DNA from: Microbacterium sp. SORGH_AS_0428
GTDB lineage: Bacteria > Actinomycetota > Actinomycetes > Actinomycetales > Microbacteriaceae
Reading direction: 5' to 3'
Assembly (NCBI RefSeq): GCF_031453615.1
Contig: NZ_JAVIZT010000001.1
Location: forward strand, 1,798,001-1,862,000
DNA length: 64,000 nucleotides
The notes beneath the pieces were generated by a model. The model was not told where the DNA came from. It saw only the letters and a list, made by a program, of their open reading frames with translations, and searched no databases. Positions 8,017 through 16,986 of the stretch are shown here, one piece after another. Position numbers and translations under genes: made by a program. Every line of letters starts with the position of its first letter. Positions within the stretch are counted from its first letter, which is position 1.

Positions 8017-9057
8017 TCAGTTGACCGAGCCGCCGACGGGCGCGGCGAACTCATCGAGGGCGGCGACGACCTCGGGCGACAGCTCTGCCTTGCTCGCGGC
8101 GATGGCGTCATCGATCTGACCCGGACGCGAGGCGCCGATGATCGCGGTGGTCACGACCTCGTCGCGCAGCACCCACGCGATCGCGAGCTGCGGGATCGAC
8201 AGACCCGCATCCCGAGCAACGGCATCGATACCCCGGATGCGGCGCAGGTAGTCGTCGGTGAGCGCGCTGCTGTTGAGGAAGTGACTGTCGGCGGCGCGCG
8301 AGTCGGCCGGGACGGTGCCGTCGAGGTACTTCGCGGTCAGCAGCCCCTGGGCCAGCGGCGAGAAGACGGCACTGCCGACCCGCAGCTCCCGCAGGGCGGG
8401 GAACAGCTCCGCCTCGGGGGTGCGGTCGAACAGCGAGTAACGGGGCTGGTGCACGAGCAGGCGCACGCCCTCGGCGGCGAGCAGCGCGTGCGCGCGACGC
8501 GTGAGCTCTGCCGGGTAGTTGGAGATGCCGACGTACAGCGCCTTGCCGCTGCGCACGATGTCGACGAGCGCCTGCATCGTCTCTTCGAGGGGCGTGTCGG
8601 GGTCGACGCGGTGGGAGTAGAACACGTCGACGTAGTCGGTGCGCATCCGCGTGAGACTCTGCTCGAGCGAACGCATCAGATACTTGCGTGACCCGCCATC
8701 ACCGTACGGCCCCGGCCACATGTCGTAGCCGGCCTTCGTCGTGAGGAACAGCTCGTCGCGGTAGCGGCGCAGGTCGCTCTCGAGCACGGTGCCGAACGTC
8801 GTCTCGGCGGCGCCGTAGGGCGGGCCGTAGTTGTTCGCGAGATCGATGTGAACGACGCCGCGGTCTACCGCGTGGAGGAGGATCTCACGCTGTGTCTCGA
8901 TCGAGCGGCCTCGGCCGAAGTTCTGCCACAGCCCCAGCGAGACACGGGGCAGACGCACCCCGCTGGCGCCGGCTCGCGCGAACGGCACATCGTCGTAGCG
9001 GGTCGCCTTCGCGATGTACGGCGAGAGCAGGCGGGGGTCATCGGCGGCGATGGGCAT
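8017..9057 (-). CDS. Aldo/keto reductase (YghZ / L-glyceraldehyde 3-phosphate reductase-like)
   Basis: 346 residues. The catalytic tetrad is visible: Asp and Tyr in HIDLANNYGPPYG, Lys in TTKAGYDMWPGPYGDGGSRK and His in DVFYSHRVDPDTP. The GPYG(D/S)xGSRKYL loop is characteristic of the YghZ branch, which reduces small aldehydes with NADPH. GAAGGA lies 5 bases before the ATG at 9057. It appears to stand alone, between a palindromic repeat and the small gene before the kinase. Confidence 0.87.
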   Translation of the reverse strand: MPIAADDPRLLSPYIAKATRYDDVPFARAGASGVRLPRVSLGLWQNFGRGRSIETQREILLHAVDRGVVHIDLANNYGPPYGAAETTFGTVLESDLRRYRDELFLTTKAGYDMWPGPYGDGGSRKYLMRSLEQSLTRMRTDYVDVFYSHRVDPDTPLEETMQALVDIVRSGKALYVGISNYPAELTRRAHALLAAEGVRLLVHQPRYSLFDRTPEAELFPALRELRVGSAVFSPLAQGLLTAKYLDGTVPADSRAADSHFLNSSALTDDYLRRIRGIDAVARDAGLSIPQLAIAWVLRDEVVTTAIIGASRPGQIDDAIAASKAELSPEVVAALDEFAAPVGGSVN

Positions 9058-9132
9058 GACAATCCTTCGGGAGGGAAAGGGGTGCAGTTCGCAAGCCTGC
9101 CACACCCGGACGACACCCGGCCCGCCGCCGGC

Positions 9133-9214
9133 ACGTTTCGTCTCGCGGCTGCGCCGCTCGCTCAACGACCGGGGACCAGTCCGGCCGTTGAGCGAGCGAA
9201 GCGAGACGAAACGT
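9133..9214. repeat. Intergenic palindromic repeat (GTTTCGTCTCGC family)
   Basis: Outer arms ACGTTTCGTCTCGC (9133-9146) and its complement (9201-9214) enclose a second paired segment CTCGCTCAACG / CGTTGAGCGAG. Degenerate half-copies of the same element occur at 56139-56167 and 57668-57700. It lies downstream of the alpha/beta hydrolase and could end its transcript. Confidence 0.75.
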
Positions 9215-9225
9215 CGTTCAGCAGA

Positions 9226-10062
9226 TCACTGCTGGATGAAGGCCAGGATGTCGGGGTTGATCACATCGGCGTGCGTGGTCAGCATGCCGTGCGGGTAGCC
9301 CTCGTAGATCTTCAGCGTGGAGTTCTGCAGGAGCTCGTGCTGCTTGAGGGCCGCATCCTTGTACGGGACGACCTGGTCGTCATCGCCCTGGATGACGAAC
9401 ACGGGAACCGTGATGGCCTTCAGGTCCTCGGTCTGGTCGGTCTCGGAGAACGCCTTGATGCCCAGGTAGTGGGCGAGCGCGCTGCCGGTCATGCCCTGAC
9501 GCCACCAGTTGTCGATCACGGGCTGCGAGGGGGTGACGCCCTCGCGGTTGAAGCCGTAGAAAGGCCCGGATGCGACGGCCTCGAAGAACTCCGCACGGTT
9601 GGCGGCGAGCGCCTCACGGAAGCCGTCGAACACCGAGATCGGCGTGCCTTCGGGGTTCGCCTCGGTCTGCACCATGAGCGGCGGCACGGACGACACGAGC
9701 ACCGCCTTGGTGACGCGTCCCTGGGGCTCGCCGTACTTCGCCACGTAGCGGGCCACCTGGCCGCCACCCGTCGAGTGGCCGATGTGGATCGCATCGTGCA
9801 GGTCGAGGTGCTCGACGACGGCGTTCACGTCGCTCGCGTAGTGGTCCATGTCGTGGCCGGTGCCGATCTGCGAGGAACGGCCGTGGCCGCGGCGGTCGGT
9901 CGCGATGACGCGGAAGCCCTTGCTGAGGAAGAACAGCATCTGGGCGTCCCAGTCGTCCGACGAGAGGGGCCAGCCGTGGTGGAACACGATGGGCTGGGCG
10001 TCGGTGCTGCCCCAGTCCTTGAAGTAGATCTCTGCGCCGTCTTCGGTGGTCACGTAAGCCAT
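9226..10062 (-). CDS. Alpha/beta hydrolase, non-heme chloroperoxidase/perhydrolase-like
   Basis: 278 residues. The nucleophile elbow is GHSTGGG, the oxyanion segment HHGWPLSSDDWDAQ, the acid Asp lies in QGDDDQVVPY and the His in YPHGM. This is the pattern of the cofactor-free haloperoxidase/esterase branch. The internal ATG at 10062 is chosen because GGAGG precedes it at the right distance and the family normally begins MxxVTTxDGxxIxYKDWG. The physiological substrate is unknown; it is a single-gene unit. Confidence 0.88.
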   Translation of the reverse strand: MAYVTTEDGAEIYFKDWGSTDAQPIVFHHGWPLSSDDWDAQMLFFLSKGFRVIATDRRGHGRSSQIGTGHDMDHYASDVNAVVEHLDLHDAIHIGHSTGGGQVARYVAKYGEPQGRVTKAVLVSSVPPLMVQTEANPEGTPISVFDGFREALAANRAEFFEAVASGPFYGFNREGVTPSQPVIDNWWRQGMTGSALAHYLGIKAFSETDQTEDLKAITVPVFVIQGDDDQVVPYKDAALKQHELLQNSTLKIYEGYPHGMLTTHADVINPDILAFIQQ

Positions 10063-10227
10063 GGGAAGCCTCCAGGGGTGTCTTGTTTCGCAGTCGTTGA
10101 GGGGAGCGCTCTCGAGCCGCAGGGCCGAGGGTGCGTTCACGATAGCTCCGGGCCTCGCGCCCGGTGCTTCGACATCTGTCCAGACAATTCCCACGGGTCC
10201 GCCCGGCTCCGCGCACCTCGGGAGGTG

Positions 10228-11052
10228 TCAGCAGTAGGTCTCGAGGCGGCGCAGAGGCGGCTGCGCACCCTCGTAAGTGACCGCATCCGCGCCGACCGCG
10301 CAGGCGGCGGTGAGGGCCGCGACGTCGTCCCATCCGGCGTGCAACGCCAAGGTCAGTGCCGCGCAGAACGCGTCGCCCGCTCCGACGGAGTTGATCGCGG
10401 CGACCCGCGGGGCACTCACCCGTGCGACCTCGCGGCCGCCCTCTCGCAGCGCGGCACCGTCGGAGCCGTAGGTGACCGCCACACGGCGGGCGGCGGCGAG
10501 CGCCGGCAGCAGTTCGTACTCGGTCTCGTTCACGATCACGAGGTCCGCGCGCTCGAGGATGGCCTGCGGCACCTCGCGTGCGGGCGCCGCGTTCAGGGCG
10601 AGGAAGCCGGGCACCTCGGCCAGCGCCGCGATCGCGGACACCGGGATCTCCTGCTGCGCCAGCACGGCTTCGTGCGCCTGGAACCCCACGCCGTCGAGTC
10701 GCACGGTGTCGTTCGCGCCCGGGCACACGACGATCTGATTCTCACCGGCCTGGTCGACGATGATCAGTGCGGTGCCGGTCGGATCGTCGCCGAGCCACAC
10801 ATCGCTCGTGTCGACGCCCGCCTCCCGCAGGTTCTGCAGCATCGCGTGCCCGTCGGTGTCGTCGCCGACGGCGCCGACCATGCGCACGCTGGCGCCCAGA
10901 CGCGCCGCGGCCACCGCCTGGTTGGCCCCCTTGCCGCCGGGGTCGCGCCGCAACCATCCGCCGAGGACGGTCTCTCCGGCGCCGGGCAGCCGATCGGTGG
11001 TGGCCGTCAGATCGACGTTGATGCTACCGACGACGCAGAGGGGACCGAGCAT
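10228..11052 (-). CDS. rbsK: Ribokinase (PfkB family)
   Basis: 274 residues. Substrate-binding VVGSINVDLT is at the N-terminus, the first PfkB signature is PGGKGANQAVAAARLGA and the second, with the catalytic Asp, is NSVGAGDAFCAAL. Ribokinase phosphorylates D-ribose at O5. The start at 11052 follows a G-run. TGGAAT sits 6 bases before the ATG. A nucleoside hydrolase, whose product is ribose, is divergently placed 109 bases away, which supports a shared nucleoside-salvage role. Confidence 0.85.
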   Translation of the reverse strand: MLGPLCVVGSINVDLTATTDRLPGAGETVLGGWLRRDPGGKGANQAVAAARLGASVRMVGAVGDDTDGHAMLQNLREAGVDTSDVWLGDDPTGTALIIVDQAGENQIVVCPGANDTVRLDGVGFQAHEAVLAQQEIPVSAIAALAEVPGFLALNAAPAREVPQAILERADLVIVNETEYELLPALAAARRVAVTYGSDGAALREGGREVARVSAPRVAAINSVGAGDAFCAALTLALHAGWDDVAALTAACAVGADAVTYEGAQPPLRRLETYC

Positions 11053-11161
11053 CCCCCCATTCCACCACGCACCGAGGCCCCGGATGCGGCGCCTGGGCGC
11101 AGGAGGAGATATAACCGAACAGGCGGACGAGGGGGTCGCGCCGCGACCACCGAGGAGAACG

Positions 11162-12115
11162 ATGACCGAGCCCACCCCCGTCTATCTGGACTGCGACACC
11201 GGCGTGGACGACGCCGTCGCGCTGGCGTACCTGCTGGCCTCTCCGGCGATCGAGCTCGTCGGAGTCGGCACCGTGAGCGGCAACATCTCCGCCGCCGAGG
11301 CCACGCGCAACACACTCGACCTGCTCGCCCTCGCCGGCCGTGACGACATCCCCGTGGCGCAGGGCGCGCACGACCACCTCGACCATCCCTACGGGGGCGG
11401 GGCGCAGTGGGTGCACGGCGAGAACGGCATCGGCGGCGTCGAGCTGCCGCGAAGCCAGCGGGAGGCCGAGTCCCGCACCGCCGTCGAGCTGCTCATCGAC
11501 CTGTCCCACACATACGCCGGGCGCCTGCACGTGCTGACGATCGGGCCGATGACGAACCTCGCGCACGCCCTCGAGGCCGACCCCACCCTTCCCGAGCGCG
11601 TCGCCGCGGTGACCACCATGGGCGGCGCGGCCCTCGCGCCCGGCAACATCACGGCGGCCGCCGAGGCGAACGTCTACAACGACCCGCAGGCGGCGGCCGC
11701 CCTCCTCGCCGCCGACTGGGACGTCACGCTCGTGCCCCTGGACGCGACCATGGAGCACACCATGAGCGAGCAACAGCGCGAGCGGCTCGCCGCCGACGAG
11801 CGCCCGTTCGTCTCGGCGATCGGACGGATCCTCGATCACTACTTCGACTTCTACCGCGACACCTACGGGCACCGCACGTGCGCGCTGCACGACCCGCTCG
11901 CGGCCGCGATCGTGGGCGGCGTCACGCCGTCACGCGCACCCCGTGTGCCAGTGACGGTCGACGTCACCGACGGACCCGGACGCGGTCAGACGATCGCCGA
12001 CCTCCGCGGCCAGCGCGTGGCGATGCGCGACCACGACGGCGTGCGCACGCGCATCGTGCTCGACGTCGACGCGGATGTGGCCGACCACCTGATCGGCACG
12101 ATCCTCGCGGGCTGA
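11162..12115 (+). CDS. Inosine-uridine-type nucleoside hydrolase
   Basis: 317 residues. The calcium-binding signature is LDCDTGVDDAVALAYLL near residue 10; a second metal/substrate segment is EANVYNDPQAA and a third is ALHDPLAA. The family hydrolyses the N-glycosidic bond of ribonucleosides to free base and ribose. GAGGAGAAC lies just before the ATG at 11162. The divergent ribokinase would take up the ribose. Base preference (purine or pyrimidine) cannot be read from the sequence. Confidence 0.9.
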   Translation: MTEPTPVYLDCDTGVDDAVALAYLLASPAIELVGVGTVSGNISAAEATRNTLDLLALAGRDDIPVAQGAHDHLDHPYGGGAQWVHGENGIGGVELPRSQREAESRTAVELLIDLSHTYAGRLHVLTIGPMTNLAHALEADPTLPERVAAVTTMGGAALAPGNITAAAEANVYNDPQAAAALLAADWDVTLVPLDATMEHTMSEQQRERLAADERPFVSAIGRILDHYFDFYRDTYGHRTCALHDPLAAAIVGGVTPSRAPRVPVTVDVTDGPGRGQTIADLRGQRVAMRDHDGVRTRIVLDVDADVADHLIGTILAG

Positions 12116-12119
12116 GCGC

Positions 12120-12992
12120 TCAGGCGACCGGTTCGTCCTGGCGCCGGGCGCGCGGCGCCATGAGCACCGCACCGATGCTCGCGGCGATCACCAGGGCGAT
12201 GCCCGCGACCTCGAGCACGCTCAGGTGCTGCCCGAGGAGGAGAAAGCCGGCGATCGACGCCGTCGCCGGTCCGAGGCTCATGAGGATCGCGAACGTGGAT
12301 GCGGCCAGTCGCCGCAACGCCGACAGCTCCAGCGCGTAGGGGATCGTCGAGGACAGCACGGCCACCCCGGCCCCCAGCGCCAGCAGGTCGGGGCGCAGCA
12401 GCGCACCACCCGCATCCACGATGCCGAAGGGCAGGGAGAGCACGGCTCCCACGGCCATGGCCAATGCGAGGCCGTCGAGGCGGACGAACTCGCGTCCGAC
12501 GCGCGCCGAGGCGAGGATGTACAGCGCCCAGCTCGCGGCGGCTCCCAGCGCGAAGACCACGCCGAGCGCATCGAGGCGGTCCCATCCGCCCCCGCCGAGC
12601 GCGACGACGCCCAGGAACGCGAGCCCCGCCCAGAGCCACGCGGAGGCCCGACGCGCGGCGATGATCGACAGCGTCAGCGGCCCGAGCACCTCGATCGTCA
12701 CGGTGACGCCGAGCGGCAGGCGCTCGAGAGCGAGGTAGAACAGCCCGTTCATCAGCGCCAATACCAGCCCGAACCGGACGACCGCGAGCCACGCCGCCCG
12801 CGAGTGCCCCCGCAGGCTCGGCCGCGCGATGAGCAGCAGCACGATCGCCGCGAAGACGAGCCGCAGCATGACCATGCCGAGGGGTCCGACCTCGTCGAAC
12901 AGCAGGACGGCGAGCGAGGCGCCGACCTCCTGACAGGCGAGGCCGACCAGGACGAGGGCGACAGCGGAGGTGGATCCGGAGCGAGCGGTCAC
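12120..12992 (-). CDS. EamA/RhtA-type exporter (drug/metabolite superfamily)
   Basis: 290 residues with about ten hydrophobic segments and the duplicated EamA layout; one loop reads LERLPLGVTVTIEVLGPL, as in RhtA threonine/homoserine exporters. The GTG start at 12992 overlaps the stop of the upstream lipoprotein-like gene (GTGA), so the two are probably co-expressed. Export of an amino acid or metabolite is likely; the substrate is unknown. Confidence 0.83.
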   Translation of the reverse strand: MTARSGSTSAVALVLVGLACQEVGASLAVLLFDEVGPLGMVMLRLVFAAIVLLLIARPSLRGHSRAAWLAVVRFGLVLALMNGLFYLALERLPLGVTVTIEVLGPLTLSIIAARRASAWLWAGLAFLGVVALGGGGWDRLDALGVVFALGAAASWALYILASARVGREFVRLDGLALAMAVGAVLSLPFGIVDAGGALLRPDLLALGAGVAVLSSTIPYALELSALRRLAASTFAILMSLGPATASIAGFLLLGQHLSVLEVAGIALVIAASIGAVLMAPRARRQDEPVA

Positions 12993-14241
12993 GAAGCGGG
13001 CAGCGGGCACACGGCCGCAGCGGCGATCGCATCGTGATACTGCTGCGCGGTCCAGGGCAGACCCGCATCCGGAGCGCTCTGGCCACTGGCCGCGGGCGCC
13101 TTGGAAGCGATGGATGCGAGCTCCCACGCCAGGTACGCGCCCACCCAGTCGGTGGCCGCCGAGTTGTTGAGCACGACCGAGACGGTCATGCCCGTGGTGG
13201 GGTCGGCGAAGGATGCGGTGATGTATCCCGGCACCGATCCGAACTGTCCGATGAGCGAACCGGCCTGGAAGGCGCCGCCCGTGGCCGTGAGCCACGACGG
13301 CTGGTCGGAGGACACGAGCATCGGCGAGGCGAAGCGCTCCTCGCCGCCGAACGATCCTGCCGCGAGGGCCTGCGTGTACCGCCCGACATCGGCGATCGTG
13401 GAGACGACTCCCGCGTTCGTGAACCCGAAGCTGGACGACATCGTGGTCATGTCACGCGGCTCGGCGCAGTTCAGGGCGCCATCGGGGCCCGGCTGCGACA
13501 GCAGACCCGGTCAGCGAAGGCTGTCCCGGCTTCGCGGCCGTGCTCCCGGGCAGGCTGGTGCGGGTCAGACCCAGCGGCGCGAACACGTGCTCGTCGAGCA
13601 GGGCCGAGGCGCTCTCGGAGCCGGCGTTCTCGAGGGCGAGTCCGAGCAGCACGTACCCCGTGTCGGAGTCGTGCCACGCGGCGCCCGCCGTGGCCGGGTC
13701 GAACCCGGTGATGCCGTAAGCGGCGAGCTCCGCGGCATTCCACTGGCGTGCGGGCAGGCCGATCGCGTCGTCCTGCAGCACGGCACCGTACGAACCGAGA
13801 CCGCTCGTTCCGTCGCACAGCATCCCGAGGGTCACGCCGCTGAGGCCCGCGACACTCGGGACGTATGTGCGCACCTCGTCGTCGAGCGAGACCTTGCCCG
13901 CATCCACCATCTCGTAAAGGACGTCGCAGATCATCGGACGGGTGAGATCGCCCACCCGGAACACGTCGTCGACCGAGGCCTCGCCGACACCGGCCACCCA
14001 CGATCCACTCCACGGCGCCCAGACTCCGACGATCGCGCCGGTCGAACCGGTCGCGGCCATCGCGAAGTCCACCGCGGATTCGAGCTGCGTCTGCGTGTCT
14101 GCCGGGAAGGCGCCCTCCACCTGCGTGGGAACGTCGATCTCGATGCTCTTGGCCTGCGTGCAGCCCGCGAGCGCGAGAACGATGGCGGCTGCGCCGGCGA
14201 TCGCGGCGGCAGCGCGTTTGAAGCCGGAACTGATCGGCATT
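12989..14241 (-). pseudogene. Frameshifted beta-lactamase/PBP-fold lipoprotein lacking active-site residues
   Basis: Two minus-strand frames form one protein: 14241 to about 13500 (lipoprotein signal ending ALAGC, then a serine-hydrolase-like domain) and about 13500 to 12989 (continuing SQPGPDGALNCAEPRD, MTTMSSSFGFTNAG). The join needs one extra base or two missing bases in the stretch 13495-13515. Family catalytic motifs are changed: the SxxK position reads VGDLTR, the YxN region reads HDSDTGY and the late HxG region reads FGSVPG. So even an unbroken protein would not be a normal serine hydrolase. A sequencing error at the frameshift cannot be excluded. GGGGGTGAA precedes the ATG. Confidence 0.75.
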
Positions 14242-14303
14242 TCACCCCCGCGGTCGTGCTCCAGCATTCAAACACACCCACATCACAAGACCATCACGGC
14301 TCT

Positions 14304-14309
14304 TAGGCT
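14304..14309 (+). promoter_or_regulatory. -10 hexamer TAGGCT for leaderless DUF2470 gene
   Basis: TAGGCT is followed by 7 bases and then the ATG at 14317, with no ribosome-binding site between them. Confidence 0.55.
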
Positions 14310-14316
14310 GTGCTGC

Positions 14317-14625
14317 ATGACGCACGTTTTCGACGACGAGACACTGGCCGGTGTCCTCGGGCACATGAACTCCGACCACTCCGACGACAACATGCTCTTC
14401 GCGCGCGCCTTCGGTCCGCATCCAGCGCCCGTGGGCGCACGCATGGTCGGATTCGACGGCGACGGCGGGGACTGGGTCATCACGGCGGCCGGGGGCTCGA
14501 GCATCGACATGCGGCTGACGTGGCCCGGAGGTCCCATCACCCAGCGCGCCGAGGTGCGGCGCGAGATCGTCGCGCTGTATGACGCCGCGTGCGCCGAACT
14601 GGGCATCGAGCCGCGTCCTCACTGA
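14317..14625 (+). CDS. DUF2470 domain protein
   Basis: 102 residues. The start reads FDDETLAGVLGHMNSDHSDDN, with the conserved HMNxDH motif of DUF2470, a small fold often fused to or encoded beside heme-utilisation (HugZ-like) proteins. The heme oxygenase gene 66 bases downstream fits this: it may help in heme or iron handling. No signal or membrane segment. It has its own TAGGCT hexamer. Confidence 0.82.
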   Translation: MTHVFDDETLAGVLGHMNSDHSDDNMLFARAFGPHPAPVGARMVGFDGDGGDWVITAAGGSSIDMRLTWPGGPITQRAEVRREIVALYDAACAELGIEPRPH

Positions 14626-14656
14626 CCGCATCCGAGATCCTGGACGAAATGACGAT

Positions 14657-14675
14657 TTAGGTTCTGCTTACCTGA
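14657..14675 (+). promoter_or_regulatory. DtxR/IdeR-type iron box before the heme oxygenase gene
   Basis: TTAGGTTCTGCTTACCTGA matches the actinobacterial iron-box consensus (TTAGGTTAGGCTAACCTAA) at 15 of 19 positions by hand count. It ends 4 bases before the -10 hexamer at 14679-14684, so an iron-loaded repressor there would block transcription. Confidence 0.8.
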
Positions 14676-14678
14676 AGG

Positions 14679-14684
14679 TATAGT
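14679..14684 (+). promoter_or_regulatory. -10 hexamer TATAGT for leaderless heme oxygenase mRNA
   Basis: TATAGT ends 7 bases before the ATG at 14692, so transcription should start at or next to the start codon. This decides the ATG over the in-frame GTG at 14683, which lies inside the promoter. Confidence 0.65.
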
Positions 14685-14691
14685 GGGCCGC

Positions 14692-15345
14692 ATGAGCGAG
14701 CCGATCCCGTTCTCCGCAGCCCTCCGCGAGCGTTCCAGTGGTGCCCACTCGGGCAGCGAGGGCGCCGGATTCATGTCCGACCTCATCAAGGGCGAGGGCA
14801 CGCGCGACGATTACATCGCGCTCGTCGCGCAGCACTGGTTCATCTACGAGGCGCTGGAGTCCGCCGCCGAGCGGATGCGGCGCGACCCGGTCGCGGCGGT
14901 GTTCATCAGCGAGCGGCTGACCCGTCTGCCCGCTCTCGCCGCCGATCTCGAGTACCTCGTCGGTGCCGATTGGCGTGAGCGCATCGAACCGCTGCCGACC
15001 ACGCGCCGCTACGTCGACCGCATCAACCAGGTCGGCGCGACGTGGCCGGGCGGATTCGTCGCCCACCACTACACCCGCTACCTCGGCGACCTCTCGGGCG
15101 GGCTGTTCATCGGCAAGCTCATGCAGCGGCGGTTCGGCTTCGACACCAACGGCATCGGGTTCTACATCTTCGCGGACATCGCCGACCCGAAGGAGTTCAA
15201 GGAGCACTACCGCGTGCAGCTCGACGCCGCCCCCTGGGACGAGGCCGAGAAGGAGCGCGTGATCGACGAGGTGCTGCTGGCCTACCGGTTCAACACCGAG
15301 CTGTTCGAGGACCTCGCCCGCGCGAAGGCCGAAGCCGCCGCCTGA
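14692..15345 (+). CDS. Biliverdin-producing heme oxygenase (HmuO-like)
   Basis: 217 residues, normal for bacterial heme oxygenases. The proximal heme ligand is H19 in SSGAHSGSEG, and the distal helix carries the family YLGDLSGG motif followed by GLFIGKLMQRRFG. It opens heme to biliverdin, CO and Fe2+, giving iron from heme. The iron box and TATAGT promoter directly upstream predict expression only in low iron. The DUF2470 gene precedes it. No heme importer is in the window. Confidence 0.93.
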   Translation: MSEPIPFSAALRERSSGAHSGSEGAGFMSDLIKGEGTRDDYIALVAQHWFIYEALESAAERMRRDPVAAVFISERLTRLPALAADLEYLVGADWRERIEPLPTTRRYVDRINQVGATWPGGFVAHHYTRYLGDLSGGLFIGKLMQRRFGFDTNGIGFYIFADIADPKEFKEHYRVQLDAAPWDEAEKERVIDEVLLAYRFNTELFEDLARAKAEAAA

Positions 15346-15408
15346 CCCCGCGCGCCGCGTCCGTGGGCGGGCTCGTGTCGGGGTACCCAACGCGGTGCGA
15401 ACCCTTGC

Positions 15409-15510
15409 TGTGCCCGAGTTGCGTCGCATATGCGCAACTGCGACGCAACTCGGGCAAGGAGAGCCGCCCCTCGGGCACCGAGAACCCCGCGCCTCAGGCA
15501 CCGAGAACCC
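15409..15510. repeat. Palindrome of the TGCCCGAGTTGCGTCGCA family with a direct repeat
   Basis: TGCCCGAGTTGCGTCGCA (15411-15428) pairs perfectly with 15439-15456 around a 10-base loop. Its first 28 bases (15409-15436) are nearly the same as the outer ends of the 90-bp inverted repeats at 33581 and 34688. It is followed by a direct repeat GGCACCGAGAACCC at 15474-15487 and 15497-15510. It lies between convergent genes and may act as a two-way terminator. Confidence 0.8.
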
Positions 15511-15553
15511 GCCCAAGGGCCGAGACCCCGCGGCGGGACCGGAGCGGATGCGG

Positions 15554-16900
15554 TCAGGCGCGGGCGCGGGACATGAACCGCTGCACGTCGGCGTCCACGC
15601 GGATGTCGGAGGGCCGGAGCGGCCGCGACAGGTACAGGCCGTCGAGCGAGGTGAGCCGCGACAGCGCGACATAGGTCTGTCCGGGTGCGAAGGCGCCCGC
15701 CCCGAGGTCGACGATGGCGCGGTCGTACGTCTTGCCCTGCGACTTGTGGATCGTGACCGCCCATGCCAATCGCAGTGGGAACTGCGTGAACTCGGCCACG
15801 ACCTCCCGGCTGAGCGAGCGGGATGCGGCGTCGTACGCGTAACGGAAACGTTCCCAGACCGCGGGCTCGACGTCGTAGTCCCGGCCGTCGATCTCGACCC
15901 GGACGATGCTGCCGGCGATCTTGACCACCGTGCCGATGGTGCCGTTCACCCAGCGCGGGCCGTCGCCGTAGGACTGGGTGTCGTTGCGCAGGAACATGAC
16001 CTGCGCACCCACCTTCAGCTGCAGCTCCTGCTCGGCGGGGAACGCGGCCTCTCCCCGCCCGAAGTCGCCGCTGACCTCGGCGCGCGCCGTCTGCACGCGA
16101 CCGGCGAGGGCGTCCAGGTGGCGCCGGTTGATCGCGTTGACGCGGTCGTTGCGGGTCGCGAGCGTGATGATGGGCTCGTCCGCGGAGAACTCCGGGGGCG
16201 TGCGGGCGCCCGTGTCGTTGAGGATCTTCGCCATGTCCGCGGTGACCTGACCGTAGCGCACCGCGTTCAACAGGGCCTTGAACCCCGGATCCGACTGCCG
16301 ATGGATCTCGCGCAGCTCGGCGACGTGGAGGTCGGCGCCGTACCGCCCCATGTCCATGAGGCCGTCTCCGCTCGACTCCCCTGCCCACACGTGCGCGTCG
16401 AAGAACCAGAACGAGTGGTAGTGATCGCGCACATAGCGCAGCTCGTCGCCCCGCGGCGGCACGGGTGCCAGCTGGTACGGATCGCCGAACATGACCATCT
16501 GCACGCCGCCGAACGGCTCGGCGCGTCGGCCACGGGCCTGGCGCAGCGCCCGGTCGATGGCATCCATGAGGTCCGCGTTGACCATCGAGATCTCATCGAT
16601 CACGAGCGTGTCGATCGCGTTGAGGAGCTTGCGGGTCGCATCCGACTGGTCGAGTTCGCTGTTCGCGATGAGGCCGATGGGCAGCCGGAACAACGAGTGG
16701 ATCGTCTGTCCCTCGACGTTGAGCGCGGCGACGCCCGTCGGCGCGCACACGGCGATCTGCTTCGACGTGTTCCAGGCCAGGTGCTGCAGCAGCGTCGACT
16801 TGCCGGTGCCGGCACGGCCGGTGACGAAAACGTGCTCCCGCGTGTCCTCGATGAGCCGGAACAGCGCCTGCTGCTCGGCGGACAGGGCGGGGGTGCTCAC
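15554..16900 (-). CDS. Pif1/RecD-like superfamily 1 DNA helicase
   Basis: 448 residues. Walker A GRAGTGKS is at residues 28-35, followed by CAPTGVAALNVEGQTIHS; Walker B is VIDEISM; then FGDPYQLAPV, and the C-terminal motifs are WAVTIHKSQGKTYDRAIVDL and YVALSRLTSLDGLYL. This is the Pif1-type arrangement, a 5'-to-3' helicase active on replication or recombination intermediates. The GTG start at 16900 is set by TAGCAT 6 bases upstream. It stands alone, convergent with the heme oxygenase gene. Confidence 0.88.
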   Translation of the reverse strand: MSTPALSAEQQALFRLIEDTREHVFVTGRAGTGKSTLLQHLAWNTSKQIAVCAPTGVAALNVEGQTIHSLFRLPIGLIANSELDQSDATRKLLNAIDTLVIDEISMVNADLMDAIDRALRQARGRRAEPFGGVQMVMFGDPYQLAPVPPRGDELRYVRDHYHSFWFFDAHVWAGESSGDGLMDMGRYGADLHVAELREIHRQSDPGFKALLNAVRYGQVTADMAKILNDTGARTPPEFSADEPIITLATRNDRVNAINRRHLDALAGRVQTARAEVSGDFGRGEAAFPAEQELQLKVGAQVMFLRNDTQSYGDGPRWVNGTIGTVVKIAGSIVRVEIDGRDYDVEPAVWERFRYAYDAASRSLSREVVAEFTQFPLRLAWAVTIHKSQGKTYDRAIVDLGAGAFAPGQTYVALSRLTSLDGLYLSRPLRPSDIRVDADVQRFMSRARA

Positions 16901-16906
16901 CGATCC

Positions 16907-16912
16907 ATGCTA
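16907..16912 (-). promoter_or_regulatory. -10 hexamer TAGCAT for the leaderless helicase gene
   Basis: On the minus strand TAGCAT is followed by GGATCG and the GTG start at 16900. Confidence 0.55.
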
Positions 16913-16974
16913 GGCGCCATGCGGCCGCGTGACGCCCGAGGGCGACTCCCCGCGCTTTCGCGGGGACCCTTTCC

Positions 16975-16980
16975 TAGACT
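16975..16980 (+). promoter_or_regulatory. -10 hexamer TAGACT for the gene at 16987
   Basis: TAGACT, then 6 bases (TGCCCC), then the GTG start. No ribosome-binding site is present. Confidence 0.55.
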
Positions 16981-16986
16981 TGCCCC

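Noticed and set aside
10148..10162. Short GC hairpin (CCGGGC / GCCCGG) between the alpha/beta hydrolase and ribokinase genes
   Set aside because: Too short and without a T-run to call a terminator.
14683..14685. GTG as the heme oxygenase start
   Set aside because: It lies inside the TATAGT -10 hexamer; the ATG at 14692 is at the expected transcription start.
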